From Desulfuromonadaceae bacterium (GTDB lineage Bacteria; Desulfobacterota; Desulfuromonadia; Desulfuromonadales; UBA2294), in NCBI GenBank assembly GCA_024636225.1, contig JAGXHN010000042.1, positions 1-18,438 on the forward strand: a stretch of DNA of 18,438 bases. Direction: 5' to 3'. Position 1 is the stretch's first letter. Each line of letters begins with the position of its first letter. Of this stretch, positions 7,551 through 14,905 are shown in pieces. The notes beneath the pieces were generated by a model, which saw only the letters and a program-made list of their open reading frames with translations, was not told where the DNA came from and ran no database searches. The position numbers were made by a program, and so were the translations under genes.

Positions 7551-8537
7551 ATGAAGACTATTAAAAAAATAGCGATTTCTGTTTGTATCCTGGGGGCAGT
7601 TTTTTTCTCTGTTTCATCGCAGGCCTATGCCTTGGAACTGCTCTACCCTGAAGATAAAACCTGGGTCCCTTATTCTCATCTCATGGTGATCAAGACCGGA
7701 GATATCCAGGGGTTGTCTATTGCGATCAATGATGTAAAAAGTGAAGTTTACGATATGGTTCAGACCCGGGCAGCCCAGGGCGGTAATGATTTTGTCAAGG
7801 TTGTCCCTGAGTTTTCGCCCGGGAAAAACAAAGTTGTTCTTTATGGGCATGATGCGACCGGAAAAGTTGTTACGGAGGTTGTGTCGGATATTTATTATCG
7901 TGAAGATCCGTATGAGCGGGCACCGTTCGGGTATCGCCCCTATGTGATGCACACTCCGCAGCGTGAGGCGCTCTGTCTCCCCTGTCATAATATGAATCCG
8001 ACCCCTGAACAGCTTAACCACTCTTCTGTAGAACTTAATCCCTGCGGCTCCTGCCATTATCGGATGCTGGAACGTAAATATGTGCACGGACCGGCGGGGG
8101 TTTATGAGTGCGTTTTCTGTCATGACCCAAACAGCACCCCCTCGCGCTACAAGCCTGTCGGCGGTGATATGAAAATCTGTATGGAGTGCCACGAAGATAA
8201 ATTTGCGTCGATTCAAAAGGATGCCTTTGTGCATGGTCCGGTTGCAATCGGGATGTGTTCGGTCTGTCACGATCCGCATGCAACGAACTATTCCGGCCAG
8301 ATGTTCAGAGCAACCAACGAGGTCTGTATCGGTTGTCATTCTGCCGTCAATCTAGATTCTCATGTCGTTCGCAGCAGCAACCCGCACCCCCTGGGCGGGG
8401 TGCCTGATCCACTCGCGCCTGCAAAAGAGATGACCTGCGCGAGTTGTCATGATCCACACGGTGGAGCCAATCGCAAATTCTTCCCGGATGATGTGACTTC
8501 GGCGATGATGTTGTGTCAGAAGTGTCACCAGAAATGA
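7551..8537 (+). CDS. Octaheme c-type cytochrome with N-terminal Ig-like domain
   Basis: The 328-residue product has a signal peptide (cleavage after AYA, residue 27). Residues 28 to about 120 form a beta-rich domain ending in SPGKNKVVLYGHDATGK, which looks like a bacterial Ig-like fold. Eight CXXCH motifs follow, starting near residues 142, 165, 187, 210, 236, 259, 296 and 322. HGPV and DPH patterns around them resemble the doubled-CXXCH cytochrome families. The ATG at 7551 is preferred to the overlapping TTG at 7548; the ribosome binding site (AGGG, 7540-7543) is modest. It closes the first part of the electron-transfer block; a 251-base regulatory gap follows. The Ig-like domain could mediate contact with the barrel or other cytochromes. 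The heme count is certain; the partner and location are inferred. Confidence 0.92.
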   Translation: MKTIKKIAISVCILGAVFFSVSSQAYALELLYPEDKTWVPYSHLMVIKTGDIQGLSIAINDVKSEVYDMVQTRAAQGGNDFVKVVPEFSPGKNKVVLYGHDATGKVVTEVVSDIYYREDPYERAPFGYRPYVMHTPQREALCLPCHNMNPTPEQLNHSSVELNPCGSCHYRMLERKYVHGPAGVYECVFCHDPNSTPSRYKPVGGDMKICMECHEDKFASIQKDAFVHGPVAIGMCSVCHDPHATNYSGQMFRATNEVCIGCHSAVNLDSHVVRSSNPHPLGGVPDPLAPAKEMTCASCHDPHGGANRKFFPDDVTSAMMLCQKCHQK

Positions 8538-8788
8538 TTTGTTAGAAGAGATTACTGAGCTGCGAGTTGTGTCGTATGACAGCCTGTTTTTAAGTGATTT
8601 GACTTTGTATGAATTTTTGTAGCGTTAAGCATTGTCGAGTCAATGTGGCTCTGCCCGCACTTTGGCGTTGTATCAGGGGTTCTTTTTATTCAGGCATATT
8701 ATTTGCACAATTTTTGCAGGTTTGGCCCGCTGTCTGCCAAGTAGCCGAACGGTTTATTCAAACCTCAAAACTGTGTAGTGGAATTTTG
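8538..8788 (+). promoter_or_regulatory. Regulatory gap between octaheme cytochrome and barrel genes
   Basis: This 251-base stretch has no gene of its own. The barrel reading frame stays open through part of it (from 8609), but without a signal peptide at that start. It contains a dyad CATTG-N6-CAATG (8630-8645), a sigma-54-type promoter match (8692-8707), and after the predicted transcription start an inverted repeat AGGTTTG (8718-8724) / CAAACCT (8759-8765). A short alternative hairpin, GGTTT-ATTC-AAACC, lies at 8751-8764. The ribosome binding site before ATG 8789 is weak. Confidence 0.55.
8692..8707 (+). promoter_or_regulatory. Putative sigma-54 promoter upstream of the barrel gene
   Basis: AGGCATA, four bases, TTGCA matches the -24/-12 consensus at 9 of 12 defined positions. 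GG is at 8693-8694 and GC at 8705-8706, the exact 12-base offset. Transcription would start near 8718, about 70 bases before the barrel start codon. It suggests that the barrel gene can be transcribed separately from the cytochromes but under the same sigma factor. The dyad at 8630-8645 is a candidate activator site, though closer than the usual 80-150 bases. Confidence 0.6.
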
Positions 8789-11098
8789 ATGTACTTATCG
8801 CGTATCTTATCTCTAACGGTTCTGTTTCTGGTTCTGTTTTCTTCTGTCGCTCTGTGCGATGTGGGGGGGGCGATTGAACTCGATTACGGCCATTATGAGT
8901 CGGAAGAGGGGGGAGTGGAAGAGTCTGACATGTCCCACTTCGCGCAGAGATATGAGTTGTTTGTCTCTCGTAAAGGCCTGTTTATGGATGGAAGGGCCGG
9001 GGACTATAATCTGATGCTCGGTGGTGAGTGGCTTGCCCTCAATTCTGACGTTGTCATCAACGGCGTCAATCACGATTATTCTGTTTCGTCCGGAAAACTC
9101 CTCTATCGGGGCGAAGTCACTTTTGCTCCGGGTGGCCTCCCCTTTCGTTTCAATGCTTACGCCCGTGATATCGCTGCAAGCCAGTTCGAGGAAGATACCT
9201 TTTTTAATCCTGGCTGGATGGATGAATATACTCTCGCCCCGCAGAGGTCGAGCGTCCTGGACTCGAATATTATCGGTGATGTGATTGATGGCCATCGTTT
9301 TGAGGTGGGAGCATCGATGATTCTTGGGATTAAAAACGGGAGTTATTTGGGGCGTTATCGCAGTATTCTCTCCAGTCTGCCGAAGTTTTATGTCGATTAT
9401 CGTGAGACCAGAGTACAGGATCTGGAGTCGCGAACACCGGAAGATTACGTCGACCGTGAGCTTGCCTTTGTCTCTCTGAACAAAAAGAATAACTGGTTTC
9501 ATTATCGGTTTATGGACCATCGCGATAAATATAATCCGTTACTCGATTCCGAAATTCGAACCTATATGCTCGGCACGGTCAACCAGTCGATGCGCCGCGA
9601 ATGGGTCAACCTGACCAACTGGATACAGTTGTCAGTTGATGCAAGTTATACCACAGAATTAAATCCAAACATTTCAGATGTGGATGAAAACAGATATTCG
9701 GTCAATCTTTTTACAAAAACGGAACGACGGAACTGGTCTTCTTCAATTTTTTCACGCTTCTGGCGCTGGGAACAAGCTGATGAGTTGGAACGCTTTGCGC
9801 ATATCCCTGTTTATGCCCAGGGGACTCCAGATCGGGATAATTCCTGGCGATTCAGATTCGTCGGGACAGCAGAAAAAACCAATCGACCTTTTGCACCGGT
9901 TAATCTTGAGCGTGACGAGAATGACCTCTATTCAAAGGGGCGCTGGGAGACGAACAAAACCCGCAAATTTACCGTTGCTTCTGAGTTAGAGGCCGAAAAG
10001 AAGTTTGGTGATGAAGGTGAAGGGTGGGCGGCCCGGTCAGCGCTGGAATATTTCACGAATCGTGATGCCAGATCTGCTCTGAACAGTTTCGCCAGTCTCT
10101 CTCTGGCGTATTTTAATGCTGTACCGCCGATTGCAAGTACTTTATTGGACACCGACCTGGTTGAGGTGGTTGGTCGATTTAATATTGATAAGCAGATTAC
10201 CCCGAGATCCCGGACCGGAATCGAGTCGTTGTTGTTGATCGGCAGTGGTCAGGCAGAAGCTGATGTAACCGATTACATTACGCCGATGAGTCGGACTGGT
10301 TTTTTTGCCAGCTCTGTGAACAATAACCGGGTTGTGGTTGATGGCACCGTCTGGCGTGGTCGCCTGATGTGGTTTGCTGACCATATTTCCATGAACAGGG
10401 CTACAAACCGTTATGAACTGGCTGCTGAATATCAGGATGACGGGACCTCAAACGCCGGACAGTATCTGGCTCGCCATATTTACAAGTATCAGGCGACACC
10501 GTATCGTATTAATATTGTCAGTGAGGCGTTGTATGGGGATGAACTGGACCGTTCTGTCAACAGCCGTGCCTTCGGAGCGGTTTTAGCCAGTTCGACATTT
10601 GACGGTTACAGTCTCTCAAATGAGAGTAGTATCGATTATTCTTTAAATCGAAGCAGTAAGGCGGGTGGAACGCTTACGCTCGATTATCGTGATCCTGATA
10701 GTAGTAATTCCGGTTACAGGGTCGCTTTTCGGCAAGATTATCGTTACACTCGATACGCCTCGGTCGGCGTGGTACGGCGTCTGTTTGAGTTGAATGAATT
10801 TTTAGACTACGAGCGGATTGATACGGAGGTCGATTCATTTTTTGAAGCGGTGGCTCTGACCGGTGTTGGCAACTATTATCCAGTCTCATGGACGCGACTT
10901 GGTGGCAAAGTGCGTTGGCAACACGATATCGACCGTGGCGATGATGATGTCGGGTTTGGGCTTTATACCGATTTTACGTTCAGCCTGCTCACTGTCGGGA
11001 TGGAGTATGAGTATGGACTGCGTACTGTGGATGATACAGGGGTACTGCTCGATCGTACCGAGCAGCGCTGGCGAATTTCTCTCAAGAAAACTTTCTGA
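8789..11098 (+). CDS. Large outer-membrane beta-barrel protein, putative porin of the cytochrome conduit
   Basis: The product of 769 residues has a signal peptide (hydrophobic 6-20, likely cleavage ALC|DVGG near residue 23). The mature part is rich in alternating polar and aromatic/hydrophobic strands with Tyr, Trp and Asn-rich turns and no helical membrane segments. It ends in Phe (RWRISLKKTF), the usual C-terminal signature for outer-membrane insertion. The frame is open upstream to 8609, but starts there would bury the signal peptide, so ATG 8789 is chosen. The size is similar to the large barrels of MtrB/PioB or porin-cytochrome systems, but I see no N-terminal CXXC and cannot assign it to a named family. 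Position after two cytochromes and an NHL lipoprotein suggests that it forms the membrane-spanning part of the conduit. An intrinsic terminator follows. Confidence 0.8.
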   Translation: MYLSRILSLTVLFLVLFSSVALCDVGGAIELDYGHYESEEGGVEESDMSHFAQRYELFVSRKGLFMDGRAGDYNLMLGGEWLALNSDVVINGVNHDYSVSSGKLLYRGEVTFAPGGLPFRFNAYARDIAASQFEEDTFFNPGWMDEYTLAPQRSSVLDSNIIGDVIDGHRFEVGASMILGIKNGSYLGRYRSILSSLPKFYVDYRETRVQDLESRTPEDYVDRELAFVSLNKKNNWFHYRFMDHRDKYNPLLDSEIRTYMLGTVNQSMRREWVNLTNWIQLSVDASYTTELNPNISDVDENRYSVNLFTKTERRNWSSSIFSRFWRWEQADELERFAHIPVYAQGTPDRDNSWRFRFVGTAEKTNRPFAPVNLERDENDLYSKGRWETNKTRKFTVASELEAEKKFGDEGEGWAARSALEYFTNRDARSALNSFASLSLAYFNAVPPIASTLLDTDLVEVVGRFNIDKQITPRSRTGIESLLLIGSGQAEADVTDYITPMSRTGFFASSVNNNRVVVDGTVWRGRLMWFADHISMNRATNRYELAAEYQDDGTSNAGQYLARHIYKYQATPYRINIVSEALYGDELDRSVNSRAFGAVLASSTFDGYSLSNESSIDYSLNRSSKAGGTLTLDYRDPDSSNSGYRVAFRQDYRYTRYASVGVVRRLFELNEFLDYERIDTEVDSFFEAVALTGVGNYYPVSWTRLGGKVRWQHDIDRGDDDVGFGLYTDFTFSLLTVGMEYEYGLRTVDDTGVLLDRTEQRWRISLKKTF

Positions 11099-11125
11099 TT
11101 TTTTACGCTTCCCATCTTTTTGAGG

Positions 11126-11150
11126 GGCACCTGTACAGGTGCCTTTTTTT
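11126..11150 (+). terminator. Intrinsic terminator after the barrel gene
   Basis: GGCACCTGTACAGGTGCC (11126-11143) is a perfect 18-base palindrome followed at once by seven T residues (11144-11150). This is a textbook rho-independent terminator, 27 bases after the barrel stop codon. Confidence 0.9.
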
Positions 11151-11885
11151 ATGTGCAAATTAAACAAAAATGAACGAATTGACGCTGTGCAAGTTGACGG
11201 GCTAAGGATGATTCAGGCGCAAGATGGCTATCGATTCTCTCTCGATCCTTTTTTGCTTGCCGACTTCTCTGCGGTCCGTAAAGGGGATAGAGTTATCGAT
11301 CTCGGGACCGCCAGTGGAATTTTGCCGCTTTTGATTGCCGCGACGACAGAGATGCAAGCAGTGGTCGGAGTTGAGCTGCAGCAGACATTATATGACCGCG
11401 CTGTCCGTAATGTGGAGTTGAACGGTCTCTGCAGTAAGGTGACGATCAGGCTGCTTGATGTGCGTAATATTGTAAAAGAAAAGAGTTTGCCCGCCGGCGG
11501 TTTCGAAGTGGTGTTAATGAATCCACCCTACCGGATACCGACGGCCGGGCGACTCTCTGCAGGGGGTGAACGGGCCGCATGTCGCCATGAATTAAATGGC
11601 ACCATTAACGATTTTCTTCACGCCTCGCATTGGCTGGTGCGGCACGGCGGAGCGGTTTATCTGATCTTTCTGGCGGAGCGGCTTCCTGAACTGTTGCGCC
11701 AGATGCAACTCTGTTCTCTTGAGCCGAAGCGATTGCGCATGATTCATTCAGACCGAAGGCGTGATGCTCATCTGGTTCTGGTCGAAGGTCGAAAAGGAGG
11801 GCGGCCTGGATTGACGGTTCAATCTCCTCTCTATATTTATGAAGAGGGTGAGTATACAAAGGAGATTCGACGGCTATTTAACTGA
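11151..11885 (+). CDS. TrmN6-type tRNA1(Val) adenine-N6 methyltransferase
   Basis: This class I SAM-dependent methyltransferase of about 244 residues resembles TrmN6/YfiC, which methylates A37 of tRNA1(Val). The SAM-binding motif is DLGTASGI at 50-57, and the catalytic NPPY at 124-127 is typical of N6-adenine methyltransferases. The N-terminal GYRFSLDPFLLADF is characteristic of the TrmN6 branch. The start is uncertain: ATG 11151 gives a family-like N-terminus but is immediately after the T-tract of a terminator and has no ribosome binding site. GTG 11187 and ATG 11208 are in-frame alternatives, also without a good site. It is convergent with the dciA-like gene, 74 bases apart. The substrate is assigned from family resemblance only. 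Confidence 0.82.
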   Translation: MCKLNKNERIDAVQVDGLRMIQAQDGYRFSLDPFLLADFSAVRKGDRVIDLGTASGILPLLIAATTEMQAVVGVELQQTLYDRAVRNVELNGLCSKVTIRLLDVRNIVKEKSLPAGGFEVVLMNPPYRIPTAGRLSAGGERAACRHELNGTINDFLHASHWLVRHGGAVYLIFLAERLPELLRQMQLCSLEPKRLRMIHSDRRRDAHLVLVEGRKGGRPGLTVQSPLYIYEEGEYTKEIRRLFN

Positions 11886-11959
11886 CGGCGAAAGCATGAA
11901 ACCCAGGAAGGATGTGCCGCGGCTAAGCAGTTTGTTAAAGCGCTGGCCCATACCCTTTG

Positions 11960-12451
11960 TCAGGTTGAGTCGTTGTCTGCTTTTTTGCATTGCAGGTCCA
12001 GCCCGATCAGGTCAGAGAGATTTCTGCGCAGAGCAGGGTCGTCGATCTCTGCCAGCATCGCGTCGATGCGGGTTCGATCTTCATCGGTAAGGGGTTTGAC
12101 GACTTTTGGCCGGGCGGTCGGAGCCGCTTCCGGTGGCGTTACCGGGCCCCTTTTGAGAAAAATGTCATCCAGCAGTTCTTCTCCCAGTCGCTCGTTGAGT
12201 TGTTTTAGGATTTTTGGTTTGAGAAGTTGCAGTTGCTGCATCCATACCGGCTGAGAAACCCTGACTTCGAGAATTCGATCACGTATTCTCAAGGGTTGGG
12301 CAAAGCGGGCAATCTGCGGGCCGACAACATCATTCCAGCAGATCCAGGTCCGGTATTTCTTCAGTTGAGTACTGAACCCTTTACTGATGAGGAGTTGTTC
12401 TACCAGGTCGCCAACCTGTCCCTCTTTTCCGCCTCGACTCTTCTGGGTCAT
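11960..12451 (-). CDS. DUF721/DciA-like protein
   Basis: The 163-residue protein matches the DUF721 family, whose members include the replicative-helicase loader/operator DciA. The conserved core is residues 13-100: an N-terminal helix (VGDLVEQLLISKG), then WNDVVGPQIARFAQPLRIRD and the strand ILEVRVSQPVWMQQLQLLKP. The C-terminal part is proline- and charge-rich and is probably flexible, ending in an acidic helix near 130-155. The ATG overlaps the stop of the upstream membrane-protein gene as ATGA, indicating coupled translation. Longer in-frame starts upstream would run through that gene and are unlikely. A DciA role in replication is known for some members; whether this homolog does so is inferred. 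Confidence 0.8.
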   Translation of the reverse strand: MTQKSRGGKEGQVGDLVEQLLISKGFSTQLKKYRTWICWNDVVGPQIARFAQPLRIRDRILEVRVSQPVWMQQLQLLKPKILKQLNERLGEELLDDIFLKRGPVTPPEAAPTARPKVVKPLTDEDRTRIDAMLAEIDDPALRRNLSDLIGLDLQCKKADNDST

Positions 12452-12708
12452 TGCGCTAAATTTTGTTTGCGGATGAATCCGCCAATGAGCTGGCCGGCAA
12501 CAGCAAAGGCGATAGAGAATGGAATCACCCCCCATCCGAATTTGAGGTAAAAACGCAGGGCGACCAGAAGCGGGATGGAAAGGTGGATCAATACAAACCA
12601 CCGTACCGAATAGCGTGGTGATGACTCTCTGAGATAGCCGAGCGGGATGTTAATACACAAGGCAATTAGAAGCAGACAGGATAGTTTGATGATAATCTCG
12701 AGTGACAA
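12448..12708 (-). CDS. Small membrane protein, three predicted helices
   Basis: The 86-residue product is mostly hydrophobic, with likely membrane helices near residues 5-24, 36-55 and 57-77. A positively charged tail (IRKQNLAQ) follows. I do not recognise a named family. The start is TTG (12706-12708, read on the minus strand); no in-frame ATG keeps the first helix, and the ribosome binding site is weak. Its stop overlaps the dciA-like start by four bases (ATGA), so the two are translated from one message. A sigma-70-like promoter lies upstream at 12760-12789. The pairing suggests a membrane-associated role linked to the DUF721 protein, but the sequence does not show what. Confidence 0.7.
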   Translation of the reverse strand: MSLEIIIKLSCLLLIALCINIPLGYLRESSPRYSVRWFVLIHLSIPLLVALRFYLKFGWGVIPFSIAFAVAGQLIGGFIRKQNLAQ

Positions 12709-12759
12709 GGGGACTCTTTTCAGGCGCCGAGCAGGTCTTTGGCTGTTAATTTGAGGCGC

Positions 12760-12789
12760 AGTTTACTCCGATTGTAAGACAGGTGTCAA
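12760..12789 (-). promoter_or_regulatory. Probable sigma-70 promoter for the minus-strand pair
   Basis: On the minus strand a perfect TTGACA (12789-12784) is followed after 18 bases by TAAACT (12765-12760), a 4/6 match to the -10. The start would be near 12753, about 45 bases before the TTG start codon of the small membrane protein. Confidence 0.55.
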
Positions 12790-12839
12790 TCTGCCAAGTT
12801 AAAAGTGATCTATCGGTATGATATTGAAGGAGATGATGT

Positions 12840-13103
12840 ATGGTTAGTACAGGTGATTATGTTGCAATATTTCAATCTATACATCGCGTTATGAAGGCAG
12901 AAAAGCTGCTTAAGCGGGCAAAAATTGAAATCCTTTTAATTCCGGCACCGCGACAATTGACTTCGGACTGTGGACTGGCGATCCGCTATTCGGAGACGGT
13001 TCGACGTGAGGTTCTGGATGTTCTTTTGGCCGAAGATCTGGAGCCGGTCGAAATTTATAAAAAGAGGGTGGATGGATTTGAGAAGGTAACGCCAGAGGGG
13101 TAG
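12840..13103 (+). CDS. DUF3343 protein (putative Se/S carrier-like)
   Basis: The 87-residue protein matches the DUF3343 family, described as putative Se/S-carrier-like. Features are an N-terminal half (DYVAIFQSIHRVMKAEKLLK) that pairs a strand with a helix, and SDCGLAIRY at 42-50 with the single conserved cysteine C44. The C-terminal half (VLLAEDLEPVEIYKK) completes a small alpha/beta fold. ATG 12840 has a good ribosome binding site (AAGGAGA at 12827-12833). It is divergent from the membrane-protein gene and 85 bases upstream of ffh, which has its own promoter. Biochemical function is not established for this protein; the cysteine makes a role in sulfur or selenium transfer possible. Confidence 0.78.
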   Translation: MVSTGDYVAIFQSIHRVMKAEKLLKRAKIEILLIPAPRQLTSDCGLAIRYSETVRREVLDVLLAEDLEPVEIYKKRVDGFEKVTPEG

Positions 13104-13121
13104 GGGGGATGGTATTTTTCC

Positions 13122-13150
13122 TTGACAATCTCGCCGTATATAGCTATATT
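13122..13150 (+). promoter_or_regulatory. Strong sigma-70 promoter for the ffh-rpsP operon
   Basis: TTGACA (13122-13127), a 17-base spacer and TATATT (13145-13150) give 11 of 12 consensus bases at the best spacing. The start would be near 13157, about 30 bases before ffh. A short CCCC-TTTGC-GGGG hairpin (13154-13166) lies at the start of the message. Confidence 0.85.
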
Positions 13151-13188
13151 TCGCCCCTTTGCGGGGAACGGGTCTAACGGTACAGACT

Positions 13189-14502
13189 ATGTTTGATAAT
13201 TTGACGGACAAGTTTGATGCGGTTTTCCGTAAATTACGTGGCCGTGGGCAGCTGAACGAAGCGACGATTCAGGAAGCGCTGCGTGAAGTTCGCCTTGCGC
13301 TGCTTGAGGCGGATGTTAATTTCCGCGTCGTTAAAGAATTTATCGCTTCCGTCAACGATCGTGCTCTCGGCCAAGACGTGCTGAAAAGTCTGACCCCTGC
13401 TCAGCAGGTTGTCAAAATCGTTCGGGATGAACTCTCCAGTTTGATGGGGGGTGATAAAGAAAATGGTCTCGATTTACAGTCAAAACCACCTGTCACTTTG
13501 ATGTTGTGTGGTTTGCAGGGTGCGGGTAAGACAACGACCTGCGGTAAGTTGGCGTTGCGGTTGCGCCGTGAAAAACGTAATCCGTTACTGGTTCCGGCCG
13601 ATGTTTACCGCCCCGCTGCCATCGAGCAGCTCAAGGTTCTCGGTCGTCAGCTCGATATTCCGGTGTTTGATGCATCGGTGGGACAGGATCCGGTTGAGAT
13701 CTGTAAGGCTGCTCATCAGTTTGCCGATCTGAACGGTTTTGATACACTGATCCTTGATACGGCTGGTCGGTTGCACATTGATGAGCAGCTGATGCAGGAG
13801 TTGCAGCGGATTGTACAGGCGCTTTCTGTGCAGGAGATTCTGTTCGTTGCAGACGCCATGACCGGTCAGGATGCGGTGACCATCGTCGGCAGTTTTAATG
13901 AACAGTTGCCGTTGACCGGCGTTATTCTGACCAAGCTTGATGGCGATGCGCGCGGTGGCGCTGCACTGTCGGTTCGTGCGGTTACGGGTCTGCCGATCAA
14001 GTTTGTCGGTGTCGGTGAAAAGCTTGATGAGCTCGAACCGTTTCATCCGGAGCGGATGGCACAACGCATTCTTGGCATGGGTGATGTCCTCTCCCTGATC
14101 GAAAAGGCTGAGGCTGCGATCGATCAGGCTGATGCTGCATCCATGGCAGAGTCGATGCGCCGTGGCGATTTTAATCTTGAGCAGTTTCGTGATCAGTTGA
14201 AGATGATCAAGAAAATGGGGTCGATGGAATCGGTCATGTCGATGATTCCGGGGATGGGGAAGGCAATCAAGAAAGCTGGAAGCGCTCAGCTTCCCGAAAA
14301 AGAGCTGCAAAAGGTTGAGGCGATCATCAATTCGATGACTCGCAAAGAGCGTTATGATCACCGGATTTTGAATGGCTCACGTCGGCAGCGGATCGCACGC
14401 GGCAGCGGGACCTCTGTCCAGGATGTGAATCAGTTGATCAAGCGTTTCATGGAAGCACAAAAAATGATGAAAAGATGCAGAAGCTTGGTCCAAAAGGGTT
14501 GA
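13189..14502 (+). CDS. ffh: Signal recognition particle protein Ffh, frameshifted at the C-terminal tail
   Basis: Ffh is the SRP GTPase that binds 4.5S RNA and nascent signal sequences and docks with FtsY at the membrane. ATG 13189 starts the standard MFDNLTDKF. The NG domain shows the P-loop [13 protein letters not shown] (108-120), DTAGR (190-194) and [10 protein letters not shown] (248-257). The M domain runs from about 298, with the RNA-binding [18 protein letters not shown] at 397-414. After [11 protein letters not shown] (to residue 428) the frame breaks: AAAA at 14470-14473 is one base short of the expected AAAAA. The product then reads RCRSLVQKG and stops at 14502, total 437 residues. 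The usual tail is still readable in the next frame and stops at 14537 (449 residues if restored). The M-domain core is complete, so function may survive. The deletion may be real or an assembly error. Confidence 0.93.
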   Translation: MFDNLTDKFDAVFRKLRGRGQLNEATIQEALREVRLALLEADVNFRVVKEFIASVNDRALGQDVLKSLTPAQQVVKIVRDELSSLMGGDKENGLDLQSKPPVTLMLCGLQGAGKTTTCGKLALRLRREKRNPLLVPADVYRPAAIEQLKVLGRQLDIPVFDASVGQDPVEICKAAHQFADLNGFDTLILDTAGRLHIDEQLMQELQRIVQALSVQEILFVADAMTGQDAVTIVGSFNEQLPLTGVILTKLDGDARGGAALSVRAVTGLPIKFVGVGEKLDELEPFHPERMAQRILGMGDVLSLIEKAEAAIDQADAASMAESMRRGDFNLEQFRDQLKMIKKMGSMESVMSMIPGMGKAIKKAGSAQLPEKELQKVEAIINSMTRKERYDHRILNGSRRQRIARGSGTSVQDVNQLIKRFMEAQKMMKRCRSLVQKG

Positions 14503-14593
14503 AAAATCTGGTTGGATCAGGCCGTATGCCGTTTTAGTTGTCTATAAAATAATTCAAGCTGACCAGCGTCAGCAGTTCAGCAGGAGGAGTAAC

Positions 14594-14860
14594 ATGGCAG
14601 TAAAAATCAGACTGGCCCGTGGCGGCGCCAAGAAAAAACCTTTTTACCAGGTTGTCGTTGCCGATGAGCGCTATCCGCGTGACGGTCGTTTTATCGAAAA
14701 TCTGGGTCAGTACGATCCTAAGCAGGATCCGCCAATGGTGAACCTGAAGGATGATCGCGTTCTTGAATGGTTGCAGAAGGGGGCTCAACCGACCGATACT
14801 GTTCGGCGTCTTCTTCGCTCCAAAGGGCTGTGGGCTCAGTTTAAACAACCACAAGCCTGA
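14594..14860 (+). CDS. rpsP: 30S ribosomal protein S16
   Basis: The 88-residue S16 binds 16S rRNA and is needed for 30S assembly. The N-terminus [20 protein letters not shown] and YDPKQDP are typical of the family, and length is normal. A strong ribosome binding site (GGAGGAG) precedes the ATG. The 56 bases between the restored ffh stop and rpsP hold a 6-bp hairpin (GCTGAC-CAGC-GTCAGC, 14558-14573) just upstream of the ribosome binding site. It begins the classic rpsP-rimM-trmD-rplS order. Confidence 0.97.
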   Translation: MAVKIRLARGGAKKKPFYQVVVADERYPRDGRFIENLGQYDPKQDPPMVNLKDDRVLEWLQKGAQPTDTVRRLLRSKGLWAQFKQPQA

Positions 14861-14905
14861 TCCGGTCAGCCTGGCGGAGCCTTTTGAATGAAAAGGAAGG
14901 CCTCC

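Noticed and set aside
8609..8788. Upstream extension of the barrel gene to 8609
   Set aside because: It would bury a good signal peptide 60 residues inside the protein and run over the sigma-54-like site; ATG 8789 is better.
11839..12254. Plus-strand frames across the dciA-like gene
   Set aside because: They are antisense to a conserved DUF721 core and have no family features.
14464..14480. Programmed -1 frameshift to make full-length Ffh
   Set aside because: There is no standard X XXY YYZ slippery site in the reading frame and no clear downstream stem; a simple base deletion or assembly error is a better explanation.
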